10,915 nucleotides of DNA from Bacillota bacterium (GTDB lineage Bacteria > Bacillota > Dethiobacteria > Dethiobacterales > Dethiobacteraceae), in assembly GCA_024650095.1 (NCBI GenBank), contig JANKMV010000044.1, positions 1-10,915 of the forward strand. The letters are read 5' to 3'. Below are positions 1 to 6,476 of this stretch, in pieces. The notes below the pieces were generated by a model. The model saw nothing but the letters and a program-made list of their open reading frames with translations. It did not search any database and was not told the origin of the DNA. Position numbers and translations under genes: made by a program. Numbering within the stretch: position 1 is the stretch's first letter; each line of letters starts with the position of its first letter.

Positions 1-106
1 CTAAGCAGTAACCCGTAGGGAACGGTCTTGGCCGTTCCGCACCCCAGCTCTGCGACCATAAAAGACACGGAAACGACCAAGACCCTTCCCTACATAGGGA
101 CGTGTT
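1..106. repeat. BIME-like repeat, copy 1 (degenerate)
   Basis: This is the first of two tandem copies of an element built from two REP-like units in inverted orientation. The left unit is GTAG (15-18) followed by the imperfect palindrome at 19-38. The right unit is the inverted counterpart at 69-89 followed by CTAC (90-93). Between them is a shared linker containing AGCTCTGCGACCATAAA. Compared with copy 2 the stems carry several substitutions and one inserted A, so this copy looks decayed. GTAG next to a short hairpin is the architecture of REP sequences mobilised by RAYT (Y1-type) transposases. No such transposase is in the window, so that link is inference. The element may extend left of the window. 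Confidence 0.75.
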
Positions 107-130
107 GCATTACACGGTATACGTTTCAAA

Positions 131-238
131 CTAAGCAGTAACCCGTAGGGAACGGTCTTGACCGTTCCGGACCCCCAGCTCTGCGACCATAAAAAGACAC
201 GGAACGGTCAAGACCGTTCCCTACATGGGGGGCGTGTT
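131..238. repeat. BIME-like repeat, copy 2 (intact)
   Basis: Second tandem copy, offset 130 bp from copy 1 and starting with the same CTAAGCAGTAACCC. The left REP-like unit is GTAG (145-148) plus a perfect hairpin at 149-168 (arm GGAACGGT, loop CTTG, arm ACCGTTCC). The right unit is the exact inverted counterpart at 201-220 followed by CTAC (221-224). Because the two units are inverted relative to each other, the whole element can also fold into one long stem. It sits just beyond the 3' end of the ftsE operon, the extragenic 3' position typical of REP/BIME sequences. It does not look like coding sequence. Confidence 0.8.
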
Positions 239-283
239 CGGGACTTGCACCCGTTAGACTGCGCCCATGCCCGGGCGCACTGA

Positions 284-313
284 CAAAATTGAGCCCGACC
301 AGTGGCCGGGCTC
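284..313 (-). terminator. Rho-independent terminator of the ftsE-ftsX-M23 operon
   Basis: Read on the minus strand, 15 bp after the M23 stop codon, there is a GC-rich stem: GAGCCCGGCC, loop ACT, then GGTCGGGCTC (313-291), with a single mismatch. It is followed by AATTTTG (290-284). The T tract is short but well placed. A second GC hairpin lies just beyond (278-261, arms GCGCCC and GGGCGC) and may assist. Confidence 0.7.
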
Positions 314-327
314 TACTACTCTTTTGT

Positions 328-1515
328 TTAGCGAACATAGTTTAATGGATTTACGCGCTCCCCATTAATGCGAACTTCAAAGTGAACATGGGGTCCGGTG
401 GAGTATCCCGTAGATCCCACAATGGCGATGGCTTGTCCCTTATAAACAGCTTGGCCATTGGCAACGAGAAAATCGTGAGTATGACCGTAGACCGTTGCCA
501 CACCATTGCCGTGATCGACAATGACTAAATTGCCATAACCACTTCCCATACGATATGTATGAGCTACACCAGAATCGGCTGCCAACAGGTTTACAGGACT
601 ACCTGTATAGTTAGATGCACCCGGCCAACGACTACGGGGTATACCAATATCAATACCACCATGAAAAGTTCCTTGTTTACCCGAGATGGGATCCCGTCGG
701 TAACCATAACCTGAGGTAATCCAGCCGCTTCCATATCCTTGTACCGGCCAGCCTAATGTCCCCGTGCCTTGGTTACTAGAACCATTTTGTTCTGCTTGCA
801 TTTTCATAATGTAGTTTTGAATCGTCTGCGCTTCTGCTTCTAGCTTCCGAATTTCTGAATTCGTATCGTTGTAATCTGCCCGCAGGGCAGCGACCAACTC
901 TTTTTGCTTTGCTTGTTTCACAACTTGTTGCTGTTTCTTATTTACATTATCCCGTCGCAGAACTAATAGTTCCTGTCGACGTGACTCTAAAGACTCTTTG
1001 AGTTTAGCGACACGATCCCGCTCTGCTTGAGCTTCTAGTAAGAGGACCTTATCTTCGTCAATCACTTGCCGTAAATCATTGTAGCGCGTTAAGAAATCCG
1101 TAAAGGAGGCACTTTCAAAAAGAACTTCAAGATAACTAACGTTACCATATTCATGAATGGCGCGTAAACGAACAGCCAAAACCGCATCCATCCGCTCCAG
1201 TTGCTCTTCCGTTTCCACCAACTCGTCCTCAACAACCGTAATTTTTTCTTCAGTATCCGTAATCTTTTTCCCTACGGCGCGTAGCTCTGCTTCAATAATA
1301 TTAATTTCTCGTTCAACCAATGCAATCTCGTTTTTAACTTTATCTTGTTCCTGCTTATTTTGTTTTAGCCTTTCTTGGCGCTGGTCAATACTTTCTTTGA
1401 CTTCTTCTAGTTCATTTTGCTTTTCATTAACGGTGTTAGCCAACGCAGGTAAGAAACTGCTGACAATTAGCGTTACCACCAGTAGTAAGACTAAAGCATA
1501 CTTTCTTTTCAACAA
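328..1515 (-). CDS. Secreted murein hydrolase / activator, coiled coil plus M23 (LytM) peptidase domain
   Basis: A 395-residue exported peptidoglycan hydrolase, the usual partner of FtsEX. Residues 1-27 form a signal peptide (basic MLKRKY, hydrophobic core, ALA-N cleavage-like site). Residues about 28-243 are a charged coiled coil, the part that in EnvC/CwlO-type partners contacts the FtsX extracellular loop. A Gly/Ser/Asn linker leads to the M23 domain (about 255-395). All expected zinc and catalytic residues are present: H285 and D289 (HGGID), H345 (YGH), and H376 and H378 (HVHFEV). It therefore looks catalytically competent, unlike the degenerate LytM domain of E. coli EnvC. The start is TTG at 1515, with GGAGGGG at 1521-1527 and a 5-nt spacer; the next codon, also TTG, is an alternative start. 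The gene lies 16 bp after ftsX and is last in the operon. In many Firmicutes a ctpA-type S41 protease follows, but none is seen before the window edge. Confidence 0.9.
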   Translation of the reverse strand: MLKRKYALVLLLVVTLIVSSFLPALANTVNEKQNELEEVKESIDQRQERLKQNKQEQDKVKNEIALVEREINIIEAELRAVGKKITDTEEKITVVEDELVETEEQLERMDAVLAVRLRAIHEYGNVSYLEVLFESASFTDFLTRYNDLRQVIDEDKVLLLEAQAERDRVAKLKESLESRRQELLVLRRDNVNKKQQQVVKQAKQKELVAALRADYNDTNSEIRKLEAEAQTIQNYIMKMQAEQNGSSNQGTGTLGWPVQGYGSGWITSGYGYRRDPISGKQGTFHGGIDIGIPRSRWPGASNYTGSPVNLLAADSGVAHTYRMGSGYGNLVIVDHGNGVATVYGHTHDFLVANGQAVYKGQAIAIVGSTGYSTGPHVHFEVRINGERVNPLNYVR

Positions 1516-1531
1516 GACGACCCCTCCAGTA

Positions 1532-2416
1532 TCAAGCTTTTAGGAAGCGCCGCATTGAGAGCAGGCTCCCCAGGCCACCAATGGTGGTACCGAGTATTAG
1601 CAATATCTTAATTAATTGACCTAAAATCGCGTTTGGTGGGACAAGTGGTAGAAAAAATAGATTTATTTGCGTCCATGTTACGGCCGCACCATAGAGGTAG
1701 TTTAAAATCAAAGCAGGGATTAACGCACCAATGGTGCCAAGCACGACGCCTTCTATTACAAAAGGCCAGCGGATAAACCATTCCGTTGCTCCCACCCACT
1801 TCATAATCTTAATTTCTTTAGAGCGAGCCATAACCGTTAGTTTAATAGTATTGGCAATTAAGAACATGGCGGTAAAAGCCAAGCCCCCCATAAAAGCCAA
1901 CCCCATCCATTTAACCATGCCGGTAAAGCTAAAGAGCTTGTCCACCACATCCGTACCGTAATCCACGCGGGCAATGCCTGGTATGTTTTGTAACTCCACA
2001 GCCACCGCAGGGATATCCTCAGGAATGATGGTGCGAATTTCAAATGAATCCCGCAGAGGGTTACGTCCCTGTTCCTCATAGCCAGCCATGAGTTCACCCA
2101 ACTGCTCTTTTAGATTTACCAATGCATCCTCTTTAGAAACAAATCGTACTTGCTCCACTTTGGGCAGTTGGACGAGTGTGATCCGCAGTTGATCCAGTTC
2201 ACTACTGTCAAGTTCCTCATCAACATAGACAATCACTTCTACCTGGTCCTTTATATCGTTGGTAACATGCTCCACATTAATATTAAGGAGCATAAACGAA
2301 CCTAAAATAAATAGTGTTACTGCCACCACCGCAATGGAAGCAAAACTCATCCAGCCATTACGACAAATACTCCGGAAGGCCTCTTTAATAAAATAAAGTA
2401 GATTTCTAATGAGCAT
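1532..2416 (-). CDS. ftsX: Cell division ABC transporter permease-like protein FtsX
   Basis: Membrane subunit of the FtsEX complex, which transmits ATP hydrolysis by FtsE to a periplasmic or extracellular cell-wall hydrolase. The 294-residue protein has the family layout: a short cytoplasmic N-terminus (MLIRNLLYFIKEAFRSICRN), TM1 at about 26-46, a large extracellular domain at about 47-165, TM2 at about 168-192, a cytoplasmic loop with RSKEIKIMKWVGAT (a conserved FtsX segment), TM3 at about 217-240 and TM4 at about 265-287. The ATG at 2416 was chosen because it gives the normal family N-terminus and follows a GGGGAG element. The frame stays open 9 codons further upstream (ATG at 2443), but that start has no good ribosome binding site. 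The start overlaps the ftsE end by 11 bp, implying translational coupling. Confidence 0.95.
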   Translation of the reverse strand: MLIRNLLYFIKEAFRSICRNGWMSFASIAVVAVTLFILGSFMLLNINVEHVTNDIKDQVEVIVYVDEELDSSELDQLRITLVQLPKVEQVRFVSKEDALVNLKEQLGELMAGYEEQGRNPLRDSFEIRTIIPEDIPAVAVELQNIPGIARVDYGTDVVDKLFSFTGMVKWMGLAFMGGLAFTAMFLIANTIKLTVMARSKEIKIMKWVGATEWFIRWPFVIEGVVLGTIGALIPALILNYLYGAAVTWTQINLFFLPLVPPNAILGQLIKILLILGTTIGGLGSLLSMRRFLKA

Positions 2417-3095
2417 AGTGGCTATATACTCCCCTCTGCTCATCGCGCTCGATTTTCCCGTCAGCTAACCGAATCACACGTTGTTTCATTTTATTGACAA
2501 TTTCACTATCGTGTGTTGCCATCATAACGGTTGTACCACGGATATTAATCGTCCGTAACAGCTCCATAATTTCCATGGATGTTTTAGGGTCGAGGTTGCC
2601 CGTAGGCTCATCGGCAATAATTAATGACGGTTGGTTAATAATGGCACGCGCTAGGCAGACACGCTGTTGTTCTCCACCTGAGAGTTCATGCGGCTTCATC
2701 TTAGCTTTGCCCGTCAAACCCACCATCTCTAATGATTCGGGCACGCGTCGCCGCACCTCACGGGGAGTGGCACCTACAACCTGCATGGCAAACGCTACAT
2801 TATCAAAAATACTGTGATTATCAAGCAAACGAAAATCTTGAAAAACCACACCAATACTTCTTCTGAACATAGAGACTTCACGACGGCGTAGTCGTGTGAT
2901 CTCCTTACCAAAGACGCGGATACTCCCGGATGAAGGCAAGAACTCACGACCAATTAAACGGATCAAAGTCGATTTACCCGCACCGCTAGCACCAACAATG
3001 AAAACAAATTCACTCTGTTCGATGCTTACACTTATATCATTGAGTGCTCCGACACCATTTGGATAGACCATCTTTACGTGTTGCACTTCAATCAT
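2406..3095 (-). CDS. ftsE: Cell division ATP-binding protein FtsE
   Basis: ABC ATPase that powers FtsX. The 229-residue length is normal for FtsE. Visible motifs, numbered from MIEVQHV, are Walker A GASGAGKST (35-43), Q-loop glutamine Q86 in VVFQDF, ABC signature LSGGEQQR (138-145), Walker B LIIADE followed by PTGNLD (158-169), and the H-loop H195 in ATHD. The ATG at 3095 was chosen over the upstream in-frame start (3170) because it gives the conserved N-terminus and follows AGGAGGG about 11 nt upstream. First gene of the ftsE-ftsX-M23 operon. It works at the inner face of the membrane to control septal or lateral peptidoglycan hydrolysis. The identification rests on the textbook motif set and the gene order. 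Confidence 0.96.
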   Translation of the reverse strand: MIEVQHVKMVYPNGVGALNDISVSIEQSEFVFIVGASGAGKSTLIRLIGREFLPSSGSIRVFGKEITRLRRREVSMFRRSIGVVFQDFRLLDNHSIFDNVAFAMQVVGATPREVRRRVPESLEMVGLTGKAKMKPHELSGGEQQRVCLARAIINQPSLIIADEPTGNLDPKTSMEIMELLRTINIRGTTVMMATHDSEIVNKMKQRVIRLADGKIERDEQRGVYSHYAH

Positions 3096-3170
3096 GTTGT
3101 TTGGGTCCCTCCTGTCCGCACATCTGCTTTTTTTTGCACTGTAACTTATACTTTTCATACCAATTGACAC

Positions 3171-3198
3171 GTTATAGCTGTGTTCTATGTCCTGGAAA
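3171..3198 (-). promoter_or_regulatory. Possible sigma-A-type promoter for the ftsE operon
   Basis: On the minus strand TTTCCA (3198-3193) is followed after 16 nt by TATAAC (3176-3171), about 75 bp upstream of the ftsE start. The -35 match is modest. It is the best hexamer pair I see in the 415-bp divergent spacer for this direction, but it is unverified. Confidence 0.3.
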
Positions 3199-3382
3199 CG
3201 GCTTTTGTACTGTTACGCTTGCAACTAATCTGCTAAAAGATTATACAGTACGTAACGTGGCCCACGTATGAAGTAGTGAAAAGTACGCGCTAAAGGGCTG
3301 AAAAAGTCACGCCTTATTAACAAAACATTATATTTTTGTTGCCGCTACTTAACATAAATTCGACAGGTAGATTGTAAAACCT

Positions 3383-3410
3383 TTTACCATAAGCACTTTT
3401 TTTAGATAAT
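3383..3410 (+). promoter_or_regulatory. Possible promoter for korAB
   Basis: TTTACC (3383-3388), a 16-bp spacer, then GATAAT (3405-3410), giving a predicted start near 3417. The region is very AT-rich, so chance matches are likely. If correct, the perfect palindrome at 3439-3461 would lie roughly 20-45 bp downstream of the start, a position compatible with repression. Confidence 0.3.
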
Positions 3411-3438
3411 TTTTGATTAAATGTGTAAACCTCAACAT

Positions 3439-3461
3439 TTTATGACAAGTGTTGTCATAAA
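3439..3461. promoter_or_regulatory. Perfect 23-bp palindrome, probable operator of korAB
   Basis: A perfect inverted repeat: arm TTTATGACAA, 3-bp centre GTG, then the exact reverse complement of the arm. It lies 50 bp upstream of the korA start codon. It is not a terminator: the stem is AT-rich, the loop is only 3 nt and no T tract follows. A dyad of this size and position is typical of a dimeric transcription factor site. The half-site does not match the Fnr (TTGAT-N4-ATCAA), Crp (TGTGA-N6-TCACA) or Rex consensus, and no regulator gene is adjacent, so the cognate factor is unknown. Confidence 0.65.
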
Positions 3462-3510
3462 GGAATAGCGACGCAATAAGCGAAGACAATAATGTAAAGG
3501 AGGTATACTG

Positions 3511-5196
3511 ATGAATATACTTATTGGAGGCGCAGCGGGCCAAGGACTAGATACCATCGCTCACCTGCTTGGCAAATCGCTACAGCGGTTTGGCTTCGGT
3601 GTGCTCACCAGCAAAGACTATATGTCTCGCGTACGAGGTGGTCATAATTTTTCCTGTCTACGCATTGAACAGGAAACGCCTTGGGCATCAGCCCAAGAAA
3701 TCCAATTACTTATTGCACTTAATGAAGAAACATATAGCCTGCATAAAGGGAATCTCACCCCACAAGGTAGAATCATTTTTGATCCTGATCATGTTTCGCT
3801 ACCGAATGAGGAAAAGCGGGGTTTGCCCATCGCCCTAAGAGAACTTGCTAAAGAAGCGGGTGCTGCCATCATGGCCAACTCGGTGGCCGTGGGCGCAGCG
3901 TTAGCGTTACTCGGTTTGACTACAAATGTAACTGAACAATTATTACATGAAGTGTTTGCCCAAAAGATAGCCACATCCAATGGCAAAGCCCTGCGTGCCG
4001 GCTATGATGAAGTAGCCAAAACCAATCATACCTACTTCACGCTACCTGCACCTATGGAGAAAAAACAAATTTTCATCGATGGAAATTCACTGCTGGGTAT
4101 GTCTGCACTGGCTAGCGGTTGCCGTTTTCTTTCTGCGTACCCCATGACGCCGGCCACAGGAATTATGACCTATTTAGCCGCCAAGCAAGAGAACCATGAT
4201 GTAGTCGTGGAACAAGCTGAGGATGAAATTGCCGCCATTAACATGGCGCTTGGAGCGTCCTATACGGGTGCCCGTGCCATGACGTGTACGTCGGGCGGAG
4301 GCTTTGCTCTGATGACAGAAGGGTTATCGTTGGCTGGGATGACGGAAACGCCCTTGGTGATTGTCGTTGCCATGCGGCCTGGCCCAGCAACGGGTCTTCC
4401 CACGCGCACAGGACAAGCTGACCTAGAATTTGTTCTCCATGCAGGCCATGGTGAATTTCCACGGGCAGTCCTATCGGCTACCCATTTAGAAGATGCTTTT
4501 TATCGTATCAACAAAGCGTTTGAACTCGCCGATAAATACCAAATTCCCGTGATCTTCCTCTCCGATCAAGACTTCGCAGATACCGTCCGTACGTTGCCAC
4601 CCTTTGATTTTACCCTCTTACAGCACAACCGTTATCTACTTGACGACGACGTGTTAACTAGCCCTTACCAACGCTATCTCTTCACTGATGATGGCATCTC
4701 CCCCCGGGCACTCCCGGGTCAATTTGCAGGAGAAGTAGTGCTTGCAGACAGCGATGAGCATGATGAAGACGGACATATTATTGAAGACGCCGAGGCCCGC
4801 GCCCGTATGAGTGAAAAAAGACAAAAAAAATTGGTCGCACTAGCGGCTGAGATGTCGGAACCCGAGGTAGACGGTGCAGATGAAGGTGATCTTCTTCTCA
4901 TCGGTTGGGGCTCTACCTACGGCGTAATTAAAGAGGCCACTCATGCTCTGCGTGCTCAGGGGCAACGGGTGACACATGTACACTTTGCTGACCTCTGGCC
5001 CCTCCCGACAGCAACGATCAATAAACTATTCTCACACTTCCCACATAGCGTCTGTGTAGAAGGGAATGCCACTGGTCAATTTGCCAAACTACTGCGACGC
5101 GAAACGGGTCACCTCGTAGATCAATTAATTCTCAAGTATGATGGTCGACCATTTTGGGCGAATGAAATCGTGAAAGAGGTGATCAATTATGACTAA
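3511..5196 (+). CDS. korA: 2-oxoacid:ferredoxin oxidoreductase, fused gamma-alpha subunit
   Basis: Catalyses, with KorB, CoA-dependent oxidative decarboxylation of a 2-oxoacid (2-oxoglutarate, pyruvate or a branched-chain keto acid), or the reverse carboxylation, with ferredoxin as electron carrier. The 561-residue protein has a gamma domain at about 1-180 (GGAAGQGLDT near the start; SRVRGGHNF at 39-47). The pyrimidine-binding alpha domain is at about 185-360 (YPMTPAT 210-216; EQAEDEIAAI; TSGGGFALM; GPATGLPTRT 291-300). A linker contains SDEHDEDGHI (414-423), and a C-terminal transketolase-C-like domain occupies about 455-560. This gamma-alpha fusion is the two-subunit type seen in archaea, actinobacteria and many anaerobic Firmicutes. 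The start is ATG with AAAGGAGGT (3496-3504) and a 6-nt spacer. It overlaps korB by 8 bp. The exact substrate cannot be read from the sequence; korA is the generic name. Confidence 0.9.
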   Translation: MNILIGGAAGQGLDTIAHLLGKSLQRFGFGVLTSKDYMSRVRGGHNFSCLRIEQETPWASAQEIQLLIALNEETYSLHKGNLTPQGRIIFDPDHVSLPNEEKRGLPIALRELAKEAGAAIMANSVAVGAALALLGLTTNVTEQLLHEVFAQKIATSNGKALRAGYDEVAKTNHTYFTLPAPMEKKQIFIDGNSLLGMSALASGCRFLSAYPMTPATGIMTYLAAKQENHDVVVEQAEDEIAAINMALGASYTGARAMTCTSGGGFALMTEGLSLAGMTETPLVIVVAMRPGPATGLPTRTGQADLEFVLHAGHGEFPRAVLSATHLEDAFYRINKAFELADKYQIPVIFLSDQDFADTVRTLPPFDFTLLQHNRYLLDDDVLTSPYQRYLFTDDGISPRALPGQFAGEVVLADSDEHDEDGHIIEDAEARARMSEKRQKKLVALAAEMSEPEVDGADEGDLLLIGWGSTYGVIKEATHALRAQGQRVTHVHFADLWPLPTATINKLFSHFPHSVCVEGNATGQFAKLLRRETGHLVDQLILKYDGRPFWANEIVKEVINYD

Positions 5197-6043
5197 AGCA
5201 CAAGAGTATCTCACGAGTGAAACAGCCTGGTGTCCCGGATGTGGAAACTTTGCCATCCGCGATGCTGTGGCCGCTGCACTAGCCGAACTCGATTTTGCCC
5301 CCCACCAAGTTCTCATGTGCTCTGGCATCGGCCAAGCCGCCAAAATGCCCCACTATCTACGTGTTAACGGCTTTAATGGCCTCCATGGCCGTGCACTTCC
5401 GCCCGCGCTAGGGGCACGTATCGCCAACTCTTCTCTCAAAGTTATTGTAGAATCTGGTGATGGCGATACCTATGGCGAAGGGGGTAATCACTTTATTCAT
5501 ACCATTCGCCGTAATCCTGATATTGCCCACTTTGTTCATAATAATCAAGTGTACGGTCTCACCAAAGGGCAAGCCAGCCCCACCAGTGATGAAGGCATGA
5601 AAACGAATGTGCAAACCTTTGGCGTCACACTACCACCCTTTAATCCCCTCGCCACTGCCCTCGTCATGGGTGCTGGCTTTATTGCTCGCTGCTATAGTGG
5701 CGAAAAAGAACATCTAAAGGAAACCATAAAAAAAGCGCTCCTGTTTCCAGGCTATGCACTCGTTGATATTCTCCAACCTTGTCCTTCCTTTAATAAACTC
5801 AACACGTACGCTTGGTACAAAGAACGAGTCTATCATCCAGCAAGTATTGACACCGACAATTGGCAAGCCGCCATGGCGCTCTCACAAGAGTGGGGTCAAA
5901 AAATCCCCTTGGGGATATTTTATCAGGTCGAGCATCCCACCTTTATCTCTCATTTTCCTGCACTAGCAGCACAAGAGAGTCCCCTAGGGACACGTTCCTT
6001 CGAACCGCACACGCTAGCACATTTACAAGAAGAATTTTCCTAA
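5189..6043 (+). CDS. korB: 2-oxoacid:ferredoxin oxidoreductase, beta (TPP-binding) subunit
   Basis: Catalytic partner of KorA that binds thiamine diphosphate and the [4Fe-4S] cluster. In its 284 residues one sees WCPGCG (C15, C18), SGIG (45-48), HGRALPPALGAR (66-77), the TPP/Mg motif GDGDTYGEGGNHF (90-102), NNQVYGLTKGQASPTSDEG, and DILQPCPSFN (C198). In well-studied beta subunits a cluster Cys follows SGIG directly (SGIGC). Here that residue is Gln49 and the nearest Cys is C44, just before SGIG. The start ATG overlaps the korA stop by 8 bp, with GAGGTG 7 nt upstream, so translation is probably coupled. There is no separate delta (ferredoxin-like) subunit nearby, as expected for the two-subunit type. 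The length is normal and both ends look intact. Confidence 0.92.
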   Translation: MTKAQEYLTSETAWCPGCGNFAIRDAVAAALAELDFAPHQVLMCSGIGQAAKMPHYLRVNGFNGLHGRALPPALGARIANSSLKVIVESGDGDTYGEGGNHFIHTIRRNPDIAHFVHNNQVYGLTKGQASPTSDEGMKTNVQTFGVTLPPFNPLATALVMGAGFIARCYSGEKEHLKETIKKALLFPGYALVDILQPCPSFNKLNTYAWYKERVYHPASIDTDNWQAAMALSQEWGQKIPLGIFYQVEHPTFISHFPALAAQESPLGTRSFEPHTLAHLQEEFS

Positions 6044-6240
6044 GAAAGGCGCGCTTATTCAGTTTCCTTATCGCGCGCCTTTCAATACTGGCTTCATTAG
6101 CCTCTTGCTAGATGCAAGTGTTATGATTTCTTAGCCAGTGTAAGCAAGGTGCGCTTATGCGATTCTCTTAACGCGCGCTTTTTACTCCTGGCTACAGTAG
6201 CCACTTGCTAGCTACAAGTGATATATAATGTAAAAGTATA
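6041..6240 (+). repeat. Tandem 100-bp imperfect duplication of a three-hairpin unit in the korB 3' region
   Basis: Copy A starts at 6041 on the korB stop codon and copy B at 6141, an exact 100-bp offset. The first 80 bp align without gaps at 63 identical positions by my hand count. Each copy has three successive stems: stem 1 (A: 6044-6054 with 6073-6083, 11 perfect pairs; B: 6144-6154 with 6173-6183), stem 2 (GGCT...AGCC at 6090-6102 and 6190-6202), and stem 3 (A: CTTGC/GCAAG 6104-6118; B: CACTTG/CAAGTG 6202-6220). Several substitutions in stem 1 of copy B turn Watson-Crick pairs into G-U pairs in plus-strand RNA. That suggests a structured 3' untranslated RNA rather than a DNA-only repeat. 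Function unknown. Confidence 0.6.
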
Positions 6241-6265
6241 AAAAAACCGCTTGCGCGGTTTTTTT
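6240..6265. terminator. Bidirectional rho-independent terminator between korB and the DUF1858 gene
   Basis: Seven A, stem CCGC, loop TTGC, stem GCGG, seven T. Because the A and T tracts flank the stem symmetrically, it presents a hairpin plus U tract to transcripts from either side. It ends korAB from the left and the small DUF1858 gene (stop at 6273) from the right. The core GC stem is only 4 bp but extends through A-T pairs. Confidence 0.85.
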
Positions 6266-6272
6266 ACTGTTG

Positions 6273-6476
6273 CTATGCGTTATTTAAATCCGTAAGTAAA
6301 TTATCAACATTTATGCCATGAACCATGGCAGCTTGGGCAATAGATTCCCCAGTAGCAGCACCTCAACCGACGCAATGCATACCAAAATCCATGAAAACTT
6401 TTACAGATTTTGGCTTCAGGCGCAGAACTTCTGCAATGGTCATGTCTTTAGAAATCGTTGCTTCATTTTGACTCAT
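6273..6476 (-). CDS. DUF1858 redox-disulfide protein with in-frame TGA at the second Cys (candidate CxxU selenoprotein)
   Basis: A 67-residue small protein read through one TGA. It begins MSQNEATISKDMTIAEVLRL and continues through VFMDFGMHCVG, then TGA (6365-6363, codon 38), then GAATGESIAQAAMVHGIN to a TAG stop. The DUF1858 / hybrid-cluster-associated redox disulfide family has the form KDMTI-EVL...FM-HGMHC-GC-A-GES...A---HGI. The TGA falls exactly on the second Cys of the conserved CxxC, leaving C35-V-G-X38. The start is well supported: ATG at 6476, AAGGAGGT (6483-6490) with a 6-nt spacer, and a TTGTTA-N17-TATAAT promoter upstream. The frame after the TGA is open and family-like to the end, and the next bases fold into a SECIS-like hairpin. 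I infer selenocysteine insertion. Alternatives are a recent Cys-to-stop point mutation (TGT/TGC to TGA) or a sequencing error. No sel genes or tRNA-Sec are in the window. The molecular role of the family is poorly known; a thiol redox role is assumed. Confidence 0.75.
6328..6359 (-). promoter_or_regulatory. SECIS-like hairpin directly downstream of the in-frame TGA
   Basis: On the minus strand, 3 nt after the TGA, GCTGC (6359-6355) pairs with GCTGC (6332-6328) with one T-T mismatch. After a small internal loop, TGGG (6351-6348) pairs with CCCA (6337-6334). The 10-nt apical loop GAATCTATTG begins with G. Fifteen bases separate the TGA from the loop. Known bacterial SECIS elements sit within about 40 nt after UGA, inside the coding region, with a G in the first two loop positions. 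This matches in outline, but the distance is at the short end and the stem is interrupted. Coding constraint alone could produce a hairpin this weak. Confidence 0.45.

Noticed and set aside
1..238. Repeats considered as a CRISPR array
   Set aside because: Only two long copies, each internally inverted, with a 24-bp spacer and degenerate sequence. The GTAG-hairpin pattern fits REP/BIME, not CRISPR.
126..338. Minus-strand open frame of 70 codons across the BIME
   Set aside because: It runs through the REP hairpins and the operon terminator and has no recognisable domain; the frame is a by-product of the GC-rich repeats.
1157..1543. Plus-strand 128-codon frame opposite the M23 gene
   Set aside because: Low-complexity Ser-rich shadow of the coiled-coil coding strand, and the operon gene on the other strand is clearly real.
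3255..3267. ACGTGG-C-CCACGT palindrome in the ftsE-korA spacer
   Set aside because: Only 6-bp arms, not placed at a clear promoter element; could easily be chance next to the much stronger dyad at 3439-3461.
3349..3543. Minus-strand 64-codon frame over the korA promoter region
   Set aside because: Covers the operator and ribosome binding site of korA, no family resemblance, AT-driven composition.
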